Assembly (NCBI RefSeq): GCF_948329825.1
Contig: NZ_CAOJCM010000002.1
Location: forward strand, 372,001 to 436,000
Length of the DNA: 64,000 bases
DNA from: Paenibacillus sp. JJ-100
Lineage (GTDB): Bacteria > Bacillota > Bacilli > Paenibacillales > Paenibacillaceae
Direction: 5' to 3'
The translations under genes and the position numbers were made by a program. Within the stretch, counting starts at the first letter, position 1. The number at the start of each line of letters is the position of its first letter. This document shows, in pieces, positions 9,464 through 18,346 of this stretch. The notes under the pieces were generated by a model that did not search any database, had not been told where the DNA came from, and saw only the letters and a program-made list of their open reading frames with translations.

Positions 9464-10141
9464 TTAATTGGATCTTGTCATTGGATGCTCAAGCTCCACA
9501 TGTCCCATCAAACTTTCGGATGATTGACCATCGACCAACAGATCGAGTGTTTTTACTTCATCAAACTGGAAGAAAGTTTGTTTCAGTGCGTCCAGTGCAA
9601 ACACTTCGCCACCTGCCCCAAGACGAGCTGTATCCGGCATATGAATATCCAGCGTTAACGCACCGTCATTAAACTGTACCGATTTCAACTCAATATCTTT
9701 GGACCACAGCGGGACAAGTTTTTCATCTTTGTTTTGCTGCAAGGATGCAAAAGCAGCTTTATATTTGTCCTCTTCCGATGCATAGCTGATTTCAGCTGAC
9801 GCTTTATGCAGCTCAAGCTCTTCCGGATCGGTATAGAACACTTCAATCGTCTTCTTCTCTTTACTTTCTGTAGAAGGCTTGTCCGTGGATGTTTCACCAG
9901 AACTTGGTGTTCCTTCCGTGCTTCCGTTCGCCGAGTTGGATGGTGTTGTAGTTTCCTCGGAACCAGCTGTTGCAGGTTCGGTAATTACTTCATCCTGCAC
10001 CTCTGTATCGCCGTTCCCTGTTTGTGTCTCTGATCCTTCACTTTGTGTCTGTACTGGTGCAGCTGTCGGTTTACTTCCACATCCAGCAGCTACAGCCATT
10101 ACCGTTACCAGCAAAGCTGCGATCCATATTTTTTTGTTCAT
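9464..10141 (-). CDS. GerMN-domain lipoprotein
   Basis: A 225-residue lipoprotein. Residues 1-21 form a lipoprotein signal ending in VAAGC, with Cys as lipidation site. Residues about 25-97 are a Ser/Thr/Glu-rich linker expected to span wall space. Residues about 98-215 resemble the GerMN domain (VFYTDPEELELHKASAEI at its start, LLVDGQSSESLMGH near the end) known from sporulation protein GerM and from proteins with amidase partners. It follows the amidase gene 10176-11585 by 34 bases with GAGGAGG before ATG 10141, so the two are probably co-transcribed and may act together on peptidoglycan. The precise role is unknown. Confidence 0.85.
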   Translation of the reverse strand: MNKKIWIAALLVTVMAVAAGCGSKPTAAPVQTQSEGSETQTGNGDTEVQDEVITEPATAGSEETTTPSNSANGSTEGTPSSGETSTDKPSTESKEKKTIEVFYTDPEELELHKASAEISYASEEDKYKAAFASLQQNKDEKLVPLWSKDIELKSVQFNDGALTLDIHMPDTARLGAGGEVFALDALKQTFFQFDEVKTLDLLVDGQSSESLMGHVELEHPMTRSN

Positions 10142-10175
10142 TCTAACTCAGCCTCCTCAGCATAACGAATGTTTC

Positions 10176-11585
10176 CTATTGAATTCCCAGATACTCTTTG
10201 ATTCCAGCAACAATGCCTTTGGCTACGTTGTTCTGGAAAGTTTCCGTAAAGAGTACAGCCTCATCACTCTTGTTGCTCAGGAATCCTCCTTCCAGCAATA
10301 CTGCTGGCATTGTTGTTTCACGGGTCACATGGAGGCTGGCCATTTTAACTCCTCTGTCTTTCAGACCGGAAGACTTCACGAGATATTTGTGCATAACATT
10401 AGCCAGTTCCTTGCTGACCGAGCGAGAGTAAAACGTTTCTACACCCGTTGCTGCAGCAGGCCCGCTGTTCGCGTGAATGGAGATGAAAATATCTGCATTT
10501 ATGTCTTGTGCAACTTTCACACGCTCTTTCAATGCAAGAAATGTATCATCGCTACGTGTTAAAATGGTGTCGATTTTTGATTCTTTTTTCAGCAGTGCCT
10601 CCACTTTCAGCGCCATGGCAAGATTGAAATCTTTTTCTCTTTTGCCAGTAACACCAATTGCGCCAGGGTCCTGGTTGCCGTGCCCAGCATCGATGACTAC
10701 AACCTTCTTACCATTTCCACCGACTGGTGGAGCAGGTGTGCCAGATTGATTGTTCAGATCAATGAGAACTACTCCTGAGTCATTCTGTACACTGTATCCC
10801 TTAGCACTTGACAGATCAATGACAAATCGAATCGTCGAAGAGCTATTGTCAAATAAGGAATAACGAACGCGAGACACGTCAGGATAGCCATCCACTACAA
10901 GTTGACCATTCTGATTGTTGTCCAGCGCATGACCCTGACTAAATGAGTCAGCAAAAGCAGTGTTTGGCAAGTCAATTACAATTCGATCAGGTCCTGTCAT
11001 CGTGAAGACGTTCGGCTTCGTCAACCCGCTAGTGGCAATAATAAAACGATTGTCACTGAAGCTGATGCCGTTCACCAGTACAAGACCTTCCTGTTCCGTA
11101 TCTCCGTCTTGATTACCAGAACTTGGAGGAGTGGTTGTCCCGTTTCCAGAGCCTGAGTTCTGGGTAACTAATGTTACCGTCTTGGTGGTGTTGTTCCAAC
11201 CCACCTTAAGACCCATTTGCTCTCCGATGAAACGGAGAGGCACTAGTGTTGTACCTTTTTTGACAAGGGGCGGGGCATCCAGGTCTACGTTACTGCCGTT
11301 CACAGTTGCCTTCTTTTTTCCGACAATCATCTGTATGGCAGTGTTGTCTTTGCTAATCGTCACCGTTTGAGACTGTTGCTTCCAGTCCACGGAGTATCCC
11401 AAACTTTCGGACACTACACGAATCGGCACCATCACTTTACTGTCGATGTTTTCCGCTTTCGCTCCCGATGGCTGCACAATCTCTTTCCCGTCTAGGATTA
11501 TATGCGTGTCTGCTGCTGCATGACTGTAGCCCGGCAAAACGAAACCAAAGACAAATAACAGTACCAAAAAACCGAACTTCTTCAT
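10176..11585 (-). CDS. N-acetylmuramoyl-L-alanine amidase with Cu-amine-oxidase-like N-domain and AMIN domain (copy 1)
   Basis: A secreted 469-residue wall hydrolase. A signal peptide (residues 1-24) is followed by a copper-amine-oxidase N-terminal-like domain (about 28-135: VMVPIRVVSESLGYSVDWKQ; LVPLRFIGEQMGLKVGW), common in Paenibacillus surface proteins, then an AMIN domain (about 165-280) that targets septal peptidoglycan, and Amidase_3 (about 293-465). The zinc ligands and catalytic Glu are visible in VIDAGHGNQDPG, FNLAMALKVE, SIHANSG and LLEGGFLSN. It is expected to cleave the MurNAc-L-Ala bond. It lies next to a paralogue of exactly the same length and is probably transcribed from an ECF-type promoter (11674-11699) with the GerMN gene. 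Confidence 0.95.
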   Translation of the reverse strand: MKKFGFLVLLFVFGFVLPGYSHAAADTHIILDGKEIVQPSGAKAENIDSKVMVPIRVVSESLGYSVDWKQQSQTVTISKDNTAIQMIVGKKKATVNGSNVDLDAPPLVKKGTTLVPLRFIGEQMGLKVGWNNTTKTVTLVTQNSGSGNGTTTPPSSGNQDGDTEQEGLVLVNGISFSDNRFIIATSGLTKPNVFTMTGPDRIVIDLPNTAFADSFSQGHALDNNQNGQLVVDGYPDVSRVRYSLFDNSSSTIRFVIDLSSAKGYSVQNDSGVVLIDLNNQSGTPAPPVGGNGKKVVVIDAGHGNQDPGAIGVTGKREKDFNLAMALKVEALLKKESKIDTILTRSDDTFLALKERVKVAQDINADIFISIHANSGPAAATGVETFYSRSVSKELANVMHKYLVKSSGLKDRGVKMASLHVTRETTMPAVLLEGGFLSNKSDEAVLFTETFQNNVAKGIVAGIKEYLGIQ

Positions 11586-11673
11586 CCTTCACCCCTACCA
11601 ATCTCATATTTTTTTGCTGCATGTTGCTATCTCGCAACATTCTGAACACATGGGCATTACCAGACACCTATTA

Positions 11674-11699
11674 GACGCCTCCCAATCTCAAAAGTTGCG
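11674..11699 (-). promoter_or_regulatory. ECF-sigma-type promoter of amidase copy 1
   Basis: On the minus strand CGCAAC is followed, after 16 bases, by CGTCTAA, the -35/-10 pattern of stress-type ECF sigma factors. The predicted transcription start (~11665) gives an 80-base leader to ATG 11585. No such pattern was found ahead of copy 2. Assignment to a particular sigma factor is inference. Confidence 0.5.
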
Positions 11700-11839
11700 A
11701 ATATATTCCAACATAACAGAAAAAAAACGTTGGCAGATCAAGCTTTTTTACATTTTAATGTCTAACTTTTTCCTTTTTTATCAAACATACATCTTGAAAC
11801 AACGAACAGGCCAGATATGCATAATTACGAAATTCTGTT

Positions 11840-13249
11840 CTATAAGCTTAAATATTCTTTGATTCCATTTACAATTGCTTGCGCGCATTGGTCTTGATAG
11901 GATTCCGTTAACATTAATGCTTCGTCGGTCGGATTACTCAAAAATCCCAATTCAAGTAAAACAGCCGGCATTACCGTTTCTCTTGTCACATGCAGGCTTG
12001 CCACTTTCACGCCACGGTCCTTTAGACCTGTAGCGGGTAATACGTGTTTGTGAAGGATTACTGCTAAACTCTCGCTCTCTTTCCGTGTGTACAACGTCTC
12101 AATTCCATTTGGAACAGCCGTCGTAAAATTATTTCCATGAATAGATACAAAGAGGTCTGCCTGATTTAGCTTGGCTATATCCACCCGCTGTTGCAACGAG
12201 AGCTCCGAATCATCCTGACGTGTAGTAACAACTTGAATGTCAGCATTCTTTTCCAAGATCGTCTTTACTTTAAGTCCTACAGCTAGATTAAAATCTTTTT
12301 CATAGGCGCCCGTTATGCTGACCGCACCGGACTGACGTCCACCATGTCCAGGGTCAATAACAACCACCTTTTTACCTTCTTTTTCTGGTAACGCGGGTTT
12401 AGTGGCAGAAGTGTCATTTGTACTAGGTGTAAGATCAATAAGCAGCACATTGTTTTCTCCTAGTGACCATTTTGCCGATGCACTCTGCGTCAGATCCAGA
12501 ACTACTCGCACAGTTGAGGGTGACTGACTGAACGTGGCATACCGGATTTTAGAAACTAGGGAAGAATCCTGAACGGCGATTGACCCGCTACCATCGGAAT
12601 TTGCCGACTGCCCTTGCAAGAATGCTTGCGCAAAAGTGGTATTCGGCAGATCTACAATGATTCGCTCAGGCCCACTTATATTCGATACTTTCGGACTGAT
12701 GGTCCCATTCGTTGTCAGGATTAAACGGTCCCCACTGTAATTAATACTTTGCAGTTCTGTCAGACCGACTGGGGTAGGCTTCTCTTCAGAATCACTGCCA
12801 GGCTCTTGATCTACTACAGGTGGGATGCTGAACAGACTGACCGTTTTGGTCCCATTGTCCCAGCCAACACGCAATCCCATGCCCTCACCTATAAAACGTA
12901 ATGGGACAAGAGTAGTACCCTGTTTAATCAGTGGAGGAGCGTCCAGATTGACCACATTGCCGTTTACTAAGGCTGCGTCTTTTCCAGCAGTCATTTCAAT
13001 GGAGTTCGTCCCTCGCTGAACATACACAGTTTGTGCGGCCTGATCCCACTTCACGTCATAACCCAAATTCTCGGACACAATGCGAATGGGAACCATCACC
13101 GTTTTGCCCGTGTTCTCAGCAGTTGCTCCCGCCTTCTGATGAATGGCGGTTCCATCAAGCACAATCGAAGGCGCGCGGTCTGCATAAGCCATTACCGGAA
13201 AAAGACATAGAAACAGAACAAATAAGACTGCTGTCTCCCATTTTTTCAT
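11840..13249 (-). CDS. N-acetylmuramoyl-L-alanine amidase with Cu-amine-oxidase-like N-domain and AMIN domain (copy 2)
   Basis: A paralogue of the adjacent amidase with the same architecture and the same length (469 residues): signal peptide 1-23, Cu-amine-oxidase-like N-domain (VMVPIRIVSENLGYDVKWDQ; LVPLRFIGEGMGLRVGW), AMIN domain, then Amidase_3 with VIDPGHGGRQSGA, FNLAVGLKVK, SIHGNNFT and LLELGFLSN carrying the zinc ligands and catalytic Glu. The conserved VKxASLHVTRETxMPAVLLE block occurs in both copies. The linker between N-domain and AMIN is shorter and Glu/Asp-rich here. It is separated from copy 1 by 254 bases without an obvious strong terminator. Confidence 0.94.
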   Translation of the reverse strand: MKKWETAVLFVLFLCLFPVMAYADRAPSIVLDGTAIHQKAGATAENTGKTVMVPIRIVSENLGYDVKWDQAAQTVYVQRGTNSIEMTAGKDAALVNGNVVNLDAPPLIKQGTTLVPLRFIGEGMGLRVGWDNGTKTVSLFSIPPVVDQEPGSDSEEKPTPVGLTELQSINYSGDRLILTTNGTISPKVSNISGPERIIVDLPNTTFAQAFLQGQSANSDGSGSIAVQDSSLVSKIRYATFSQSPSTVRVVLDLTQSASAKWSLGENNVLLIDLTPSTNDTSATKPALPEKEGKKVVVIDPGHGGRQSGAVSITGAYEKDFNLAVGLKVKTILEKNADIQVVTTRQDDSELSLQQRVDIAKLNQADLFVSIHGNNFTTAVPNGIETLYTRKESESLAVILHKHVLPATGLKDRGVKVASLHVTRETVMPAVLLELGFLSNPTDEALMLTESYQDQCAQAIVNGIKEYLSL

Positions 13250-13467
13250 TCGACATCCACCATTCTTATGAAGTTTTAAAATTTCGACTTACTTTTCATG
13301 CTGAAGTCCGCAAAACGTTATGTACCTATCCATAATCTACTAACCAGTCTATCAGATAATATCTCGTGAACCGATTACAACCTTGTCATAATTAGTCGTA
13401 AAGTACACACTCACTTCTATAGATTAATAGAGAAATGAATTACATAAATCGCTATCCGCCCTTAAGC

Positions 13468-13520
13468 AAAAAAACCTCTAGTCTGATAAGGAATATAAAT
13501 ATCCCTTACTCGACTAGAGG
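13468..13520 (-). terminator. Intrinsic terminator after leuD
   Basis: Minus-strand CCTCTAGTC pairs with GACTAGAGG; inside it a second inverted repeat around AAGGGATATTTATATTCCTT extends the hairpin. A run of seven Ts follows. It lies 20 bases past the leuD stop codon. Confidence 0.9.
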
Positions 13521-13539
13521 CTTAGCATGCTAACTTCAA

Positions 13540-14142
13540 TTAACCAAAGAGTTTGGCTGCATGGCGCTGTTCATAAGCAGTAATCGCATCATCGTGCTGA
13601 AGTGTCAGACCGATATCATCCAGTCCTTGCAGGAGGAATTGACGACGGTGTTCATCCAGATCAAAATCGATATGCAACCCATGTGCATCCTTAATTGTTT
13701 TGTTTTCCAGATCCACATTAAGCTCGTAGTTTTCATGATTCGCTGTACGTTGGAACAAGTCTTCCACCTGCTCTTCGGACAGTTTTATTGGCAAAATGCC
13801 ATTCTTGAAACAGTTATTATAGAAGATATCCGCAAAAGATGGTGCGATGACACAACGGAATCCATAGTCCATGATCGCCCATGGCGCATGCTCACGTGAA
13901 GATCCGCAGCCAAAGTTTGCACGGGAAATCAGAATAGATGCTCCTTGATAACGAGGTTTGTTCATCTCGAAGGAAGGATTGTTGTTCCCCTCTTCATCAA
14001 AACGCCATTCGTAGAACAAAAATTGTCCAAATCCCGTGCGTTCAATGCGCTTCAAAAATTGTTTTGGAATAATTGCGTCTGTGTCTACATTAACCCGGTC
14101 TACCGGTGCAACAATGCCTTGCAGTGTTTTAAATGCTTCCAT
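13540..14142 (-). CDS. leuD: 3-isopropylmalate dehydratase, small subunit
   Basis: With LeuC it isomerises 2-isopropylmalate to 3-isopropylmalate in leucine synthesis. At 200 residues it is the usual length. It shows the N-terminal [17 protein letters not shown] motif and the substrate-loop region [18 protein letters not shown] typical of LeuD. It starts at ATG 14142, 31 bases after leuC, in the same transcript, and ends at a strong terminator. The other leu genes are not in the window. Confidence 0.97.
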   Translation of the reverse strand: MEAFKTLQGIVAPVDRVNVDTDAIIPKQFLKRIERTGFGQFLFYEWRFDEEGNNNPSFEMNKPRYQGASILISRANFGCGSSREHAPWAIMDYGFRCVIAPSFADIFYNNCFKNGILPIKLSEEQVEDLFQRTANHENYELNVDLENKTIKDAHGLHIDFDLDEHRRQFLLQGLDDIGLTLQHDDAITAYEQRHAAKLFG

Positions 14143-14173
14143 ATATTCCGTTCTCCCTTCTGGCCGTTATTCC

Positions 14174-15595
14174 TTAGATAACCGCTTCTGTTTTGAAATT
14201 CCAGTCACGCACGTCTACAAAGTGTCCTTTAATCGCTGCTGCTGCCGCCATTGCCGGCGAAACCAGATGCGTCCGTCCACCGCGTCCTTGACGTCCTTCA
14301 AAGTTACGGTTAGAAGTTGATGCACAACGTTGTCCTGGTTGCAGTACGTCCGGATTCATCGCAAGACACATACTGCATCCCGCATCCCGCCACTCAAAAC
14401 CGGCTTCCGTGAAAATTTTGTCCAAACCTTCTTTTTCAGCCTGAATTTTAACACGTCCAGAGCCTGGTACAACAATTGCAGTCACATTGCTAGAAACTGT
14501 GTGCCCTTTAGCCACTTTTGCTGCTGCACGCAGATCCTCAATCCGTCCGTTCGTACAAGAACCGATAAATACATAATCAATCGGAATTTCGGACATCGGT
14601 GTTCCTGGGGTAAGCCCCATATACTCAAGCGCTTTTTCAGCTGCTTTACGTTCGTTTTCAGTAGGAAGCTCTGCTGGTACAGGGACCTTCGAAGAAATAT
14701 CTGTACCCATGCCTGGACTTGTGCCCCAGGTTACTTGCGGGATCAGTGATTCTACATCAATTTCAACAACACGGTCAAACTCAGCACCTTCATCCGTTAC
14801 AAGCTCTTTCCAAGCTGCAACTGCTTCGTCAAACTTCGCTCCTGCTGGAACGTATTCACGTCCACGCAGATATTCAAAAGTCGTTTCATCCGGTGCGATC
14901 ATTCCTGCTCTTGCTCCGCCTTCAATAGACATGTTACATACAGTCATGCGCTCTTCCATGCTCAGTTCCCGGATAGATTCACCTGTGTACTCGATAACAT
15001 AACCTGTTGCAAAATCTGTGCCATATTTGGCAATAACCGCGAGGATCATATCTTTTGCTGTAACACCTGGGTTCCGTTTACCGACAAATCGAACTTCCAT
15101 CGTTTTAGCTTTCGCTTGTTGTAAACATTGTGTTGCCATAACGTGTTCCACTTCGCTTGTTCCGATACCAAATGCAAGGGCACCGAATGCGCCGTGAGTG
15201 GATGTGTGACTATCGCCGCAAACAATCGTTTTACCCGGGTGAGTCAGGCCCAGTTCAGGCCCCATGACGTGAACCACCCCTTGGTCGATCGTATCCAGGT
15301 CATATAGTTTAACACCGAAATCCCGGCAGTTCTGAGACAGTGTGTCAATTTGCTGTTTGGAGATAGGGTCCGTAATATTGAAACGATCCTTTGTAGGTAC
15401 GTTGTGGTCCATCGTTGCAAAGGTCAGCTCTGGGCGGCGAACTTTGCGGCCACTTAGTCGAAGTCCTTCAAATGCTTGCGGGGATGTTACTTCATGCACC
15501 AAATGCAGGTCAATATACAGGATGCTTGGTTTTCCTTCTTCCTGATGAATCACGTGGTTTTCCCAAATCTTTTCAAACATCGTTTTTTTAGTCAT
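14174..15595 (-). CDS. leuC: 3-isopropylmalate dehydratase, large subunit (4Fe-4S)
   Basis: An aconitase-family iron-sulfur dehydratase. The cluster ligands are visible as Cys in [11 protein letters not shown] and in [10 protein letters not shown], and the [20 protein letters not shown] block is present. The frame can be extended to a GTG at 15604, but GAGGTGA (about 15602-15608) best serves ATG 15595, giving [16 protein letters not shown], the usual LeuC start. It is the first gene of leuCD. Because it needs an Fe-S cluster, the Fur box upstream (15791-15809) is of special interest. A LysR regulator is divergently encoded. Confidence 0.95.
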   Translation of the reverse strand: MTKKTMFEKIWENHVIHQEEGKPSILYIDLHLVHEVTSPQAFEGLRLSGRKVRRPELTFATMDHNVPTKDRFNITDPISKQQIDTLSQNCRDFGVKLYDLDTIDQGVVHVMGPELGLTHPGKTIVCGDSHTSTHGAFGALAFGIGTSEVEHVMATQCLQQAKAKTMEVRFVGKRNPGVTAKDMILAVIAKYGTDFATGYVIEYTGESIRELSMEERMTVCNMSIEGGARAGMIAPDETTFEYLRGREYVPAGAKFDEAVAAWKELVTDEGAEFDRVVEIDVESLIPQVTWGTSPGMGTDISSKVPVPAELPTENERKAAEKALEYMGLTPGTPMSEIPIDYVFIGSCTNGRIEDLRAAAKVAKGHTVSSNVTAIVVPGSGRVKIQAEKEGLDKIFTEAGFEWRDAGCSMCLAMNPDVLQPGQRCASTSNRNFEGRQGRGGRTHLVSPAMAAAAAIKGHFVDVRDWNFKTEAVI

Positions 15596-15676
15596 CATCT
15601 TCACCTCATCATAAGTTCGGTCCTTGGAAGAGCCTCGTGCATGCTCGTATAAAAAGAGAAGCTCTTGAATGAGATA

Positions 15677-15706
15677 AATATATCACCCCTTCCTTCATTG
15701 TTCCAA
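15677..15706 (-). promoter_or_regulatory. Predicted sigma-A promoter of leuCD
   Basis: Minus-strand TTGGAA (15701-15706), an 18-base spacer, then TATATT (15677-15682) gives a start near 15670 and a leader of about 75 bases. The LysR-type dyad at 15728-15742 is centred about 65 bases upstream of that start, the classical recognition-site position for LysR activators. Confidence 0.5.
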
Positions 15707-15727
15707 GATATAATAACTATAGATGTA

Positions 15728-15742
15728 ATAGGTTTATCCTAT
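15728..15742 (-). promoter_or_regulatory. Candidate LysR-type binding site (T-N11-A dyad)
   Basis: ATAGG-TTTAT-CCTAT is a perfect 5+5 inverted repeat that contains the T-N11-A core of LysR-family sites. It lies between leuC and the divergent lysR-type gene, near -65 of the predicted leuC promoter. That suggests the neighbouring regulator controls leuCD; this is inference. Confidence 0.5.
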
Positions 15743-15814
15743 AAAAAAACAAACGACAATAAACCTCTGTTGTAAGCAGAGGTTTCAAATGATAACAATT
15801 ATCATTATCATATA
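15743..15814 (-). ncRNA. Possible Fur-controlled short transcript ending at a hairpin (sRNA or leuC leader)
   Basis: A predicted promoter (15821-15849) with a Fur box just after the start would drive a transcript that soon reaches a 9-bp hairpin (AAACCTCTG/CAGAGGTTT, 15761-15785) followed by a T-rich stretch ending in seven Ts (15743-15749). If the hairpin terminates, the product is a ~72-base RNA; if not, it is the distal leader of leuCD. The T-run starts about a dozen bases after the stem, so termination would be imperfect. Confidence 0.35.
15791..15809 (-). promoter_or_regulatory. Fur box (17 of 19 match)
   Basis: Minus-strand GATAATGATAATTGTTATC matches the classical 19-bp Fur consensus at 17 of 19 positions. 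It lies about +5 to +23 of the predicted promoter at 15821-15849, a position where Fur with bound iron would block transcription. The two flanking genes are leuC and a LysR regulator. Confidence 0.7.
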
Positions 15815-15820
15815 ACTCTT

Positions 15821-15849
15821 ATATTACGTCCACCTACAGCCCCTGTCAA
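15821..15849 (-). promoter_or_regulatory. Sigma-A promoter upstream of the Fur box
   Basis: Minus-strand TTGACA (15844-15849), a 17-base spacer and TAATAT (15821-15826). The -35 is perfect and the -10 matches 4 of 6. Direction is toward leuC. The Fur box follows immediately. Confidence 0.5.
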
Positions 15850-15937
15850 CACTTCCGTTTGCTCCACATCATCTTTAACGATTGAAGCAAGTTTAATGAT
15901 ATAATAACGACATTAATGAAAGGGATGACATGTACGT

Positions 15938-16858
15938 ATGGAATTCAGACAACTCCAATATACGCTGCAGATTGCAGCTGAACGAAATTTTTCAAGAGCT
16001 GCGGAGAAATTACATATAGCCCAGCCTTCACTAAGCCAACAACTGTCCAAGCTGGAAAAGGAACTTGGCGTACTCCTGTTTCAACGCAATACAAGTACGG
16101 TAGAACTCACTCATGCGGGAGTCACTTTTGTAGAACAAGCACAGAAAATTGTGGATGCCGTAGAACTGCTACGTCAGGAGATGTCGGACATTTCGCAGCT
16201 TCGTAAGGGCAAAGTTGTTGTCGGCAGCATGCCGATTACGGGTTCTCACCTGTTACCACATGTGCTCCCGGCGTTTCAACAAGCTTACCCCGATATTGAA
16301 GTTACACTGCTGGAGGACTCCGGAATTACCCTCGAAAAATTAACAGCAAGTGGAAAAGCGGATCTCAGCCTCCTCTCTCTACCGTTGCAGGAGCCGACCT
16401 TGTCTTATGTTACAATCGGTGAGGAGCGAATTGATTTAGCTGTCCCGCCTGATCACCCCCTAGCTCAACGAGGAGCCTCTGGTCAGCTGCAACCGGTTCG
16501 AATAGACGAACTGCGGGATGAGCCATTTGTTGTTTTAAAAAAGGGGCAAGGCTTTCGCAAATTGACATTTGATCTTTGTGAACAGGCCGGTTTCAACCCC
16601 CAAGTCGTGTTTGAGAGCACCAATATTGAAACGTTGCAATCACTCGTAGCCACAGGCATGGGGATTACTTTGGTCCCTCGTTTTATTGCTCGTGCGCCTC
16701 GAAGTGAATTTGTGCCGGTCTATGTTCCGCTTGCTGATCCAACGCCGAGCCGGACTCTTGTAGTTGCTTATCGTCAAGGACGCGTGCTTTCCAAGGCAGC
16801 CGAGGCTTTTATACAGACCTTTCAACAAACCGTTTCGGAGCTTTCTAAGACCAATTAA
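15938..16858 (+). CDS. LysR-family transcriptional regulator
   Basis: A 306-residue LysR regulator. An N-terminal winged helix-turn-helix (residues 1-60: FRQLQYTLQIAAERNFSRAAEKLHIAQPSLSQQLSKLEKELG) is followed by a type-2 periplasmic-binding-like effector domain (about 90-300). It is divergent from leuCD, and the shared region contains a T-N11-A dyad, so it may regulate leuCD. B. subtilis CcpC, a LysR regulator of aconitase, is a loose functional analogy only. A TATAAT at 15900-15905 is a likely -10, although the -35 is poor. AAAGGGATGAC precedes ATG 15938. The co-inducer is unknown. Confidence 0.92.
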   Translation: MEFRQLQYTLQIAAERNFSRAAEKLHIAQPSLSQQLSKLEKELGVLLFQRNTSTVELTHAGVTFVEQAQKIVDAVELLRQEMSDISQLRKGKVVVGSMPITGSHLLPHVLPAFQQAYPDIEVTLLEDSGITLEKLTASGKADLSLLSLPLQEPTLSYVTIGEERIDLAVPPDHPLAQRGASGQLQPVRIDELRDEPFVVLKKGQGFRKLTFDLCEQAGFNPQVVFESTNIETLQSLVATGMGITLVPRFIARAPRSEFVPVYVPLADPTPSRTLVVAYRQGRVLSKAAEAFIQTFQQTVSELSKTN

Positions 16859-17255
16859 ACCGGTAAGTGAAGCAGGAGCGTGAATTTTTTTTGACCCGTG
16901 ACCCGTTTAGCCACTAGCTACCTGAGATTCCGAACCCATACTAAAAAGCTGTCCACGTCGTATCACAACGACAGGACAGCTTCAGCGATGTACAGGACAG
17001 TCGATACAACTGACCTGTACATCAATAAAGTATTTTTTTACAGTACAATGTTGCTTGTTAACGTATTGAACTATGGCAATTAAGCAACCACTACTCATCT
17101 GCTAACCTTCATTTTACTGTATTTATGCTTCTTTTTTGATTCATACAATGTTCATCTTACCCGACTATATATATACGAATAGCCTTGATCTATCCTGTTA
17201 CATATCATTACGACTCACAACCTTCAACTAATTTGCTCAAGCCTAGTCTTAAACC
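16859..17255. other. Intergenic region after lysR-type gene
   Basis: About 400 bases with no credible gene. The first half holds two consecutive hairpins (16946-17039). The second half is AT-rich with a TATATATATA tract near 17166-17175 and shows nothing else that I can name. Confidence 0.5.
16946..17039 (+). terminator. Tandem hairpins, terminator of the lysR-type gene
   Basis: Hairpin 1: AAGCTGTCC (16946-16954) with GGACAGCTT (16974-16982). Hairpin 2: GATGTACAGG (16987-16996) with CCTGTACATC (17014-17023), followed within 8 bases by a run of seven Ts. The second hairpin acts as an intrinsic terminator; the first may stabilise it. Both contain an ACAGG/GGACAG element. Confidence 0.75.
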
Positions 17256-17438
17256 TTACTTTCGCAAATTCCGATCACTTGTCAGCCTGTTCTGTTGATC
17301 CATGGTACGGTCTTCTTTCTCCGAAAACTCCGGGGGTGATAAGTCTCCTGCACCATTCTCTAAGAATGCTCTTAAGTGATCTACCCTTCTGTTGCCTTGT
17401 TCCAGTCTCCTGAGCGTATCTTTCACATGGTTGTCCAT
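17256..17438 (-). CDS. Small hydrophilic protein of unknown function
   Basis: A 60-residue frame starting at ATG 17438, with AAGGAGG 11 bases upstream. The product is highly charged (MDNHVKDTLRRLEQGNRRVDHL at the start, then an acidic centre and a basic end) and is likely helical without membrane segments. I do not recognise it. The strong ribosome-binding site and its position between two well-defined genes favour a real gene; spacing of 11 is longer than usual and no homologue can be named. Confidence 0.5.
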   Translation of the reverse strand: MDNHVKDTLRRLEQGNRRVDHLRAFLENGAGDLSPPEFSEKEDRTMDQQNRLTSDRNLRK

Positions 17439-17527
17439 TGATTGATCATCCTCCTTGGTGACGGGATATTAATAATTACCCTTTTCCTGGAGCGATAAAC
17501 AGCATTTCACCTTTTTTTAGATCAAAC

Positions 17528-18346
17528 TTACTTTGCGTTAAAATAAATACTCGGCCTGCGATCCTCAAACACAGGAATACGTCCGCGCACTTCGTCAACT
17601 AAACCAGGGCGAATGACTCCAGATACGATCTCTTCATCTTCACCGCCTTCAGCTACAATCTCGCCCCATGGGTCGATGATCATCGAGTGACCAAAAAATT
17701 CGGTGTCTCCCTCTTTCCCGACACGGTTACATGCAATCACGTACATCTGGTTCTCAATTGCACGAGCGGTTAACAATGTGCGCCAGTGATGCAGACGGGG
17801 ATTCGGCCATTCGGCAGGTACAATGAGCGCACGCGCACCATTTAGCGCGAGAGTTCGAGCTAATTCAGGAAAACGAATATCATAACAGATTAACGCTCCG
17901 GCGGTAAGACCGTTGCCGATTTCAAACATTTCAGGCTCTGCTCCAGGTTGGAGATATTTCTCCTCATTCATCAGCCGGAACAAGTGAAGTTTATCGTAAC
18001 GTGATAATTCTGTTCCTTCTTCATTGTAAGCATACATTGTATTGTAAATCTGTCCCTCACGCTTTTCGGCTATAGAGCCGCCAACGATCGAAATTTGATG
18101 TTTTTTTGCAAAAGCAGACAGCCATTCTCTAGATCTCTGACCTTCCGGATCTGCTAATTCATGAATTTGCGGCAAAGCATATCCTGTGTTCCACAGTTCA
18201 GGAAGCACAGCCAGCTTCAGATCCGGATGTAGCTCCAGTGCACGTTCCAATAGATACTTCATATGTTCATGGTTAGCTTCCGGATCTCCTAGCTTAATAT
18301 CTCCTTGAATCAAAGCAACCCGTATTTCCCTTTGTTGTTCAGTCAT
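17528..18346 (-). CDS. mtnU: Carbon-nitrogen hydrolase, probable omega-amidase of methionine salvage (MtnU-like)
   Basis: A nitrilase-superfamily amidohydrolase of 272 residues. The Glu-Lys-Cys triad is visible in LPELWNTGYALP, RYDKLHLF and ALICYDIRFPE. A longer frame reaches 18409, but GGAGTGTTGGGTC directly before ATG 18346 (MTEQQREIRVALIQGD) fixes the start. Omega-amidases such as YafV/MtnU hydrolyse alpha-ketoglutaramate left over when glutamine is the amino donor in KMTB transamination, the last step of methionine salvage. It diverges from the aminotransferase gene at 18583, which supports that role; the exact substrate is inferred from context. Confidence 0.8.
   Translation of the reverse strand: MTEQQREIRVALIQGDIKLGDPEANHEHMKYLLERALELHPDLKLAVLPELWNTGYALPQIHELADPEGQRSREWLSAFAKKHQISIVGGSIAEKREGQIYNTMYAYNEEGTELSRYDKLHLFRLMNEEKYLQPGAEPEMFEIGNGLTAGALICYDIRFPELARTLALNGARALIVPAEWPNPRLHHWRTLLTARAIENQMYVIACNRVGKEGDTEFFGHSMIIDPWGEIVAEGGEDEEIVSGVIRPGLVDEVRGRIPVFEDRRPSIYFNAK

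Noticed and set aside
9879..10562. 227-codon plus-strand open frame
   Set aside because: It runs antisense across the GerMN lipoprotein and amidase genes, has no ribosome-binding site and no recognisable domain.
17160..17180. TATATATATA tract as a repeat element or origin feature
   Set aside because: A single short AT tract with no repeated units, DnaA boxes or other origin features nearby.
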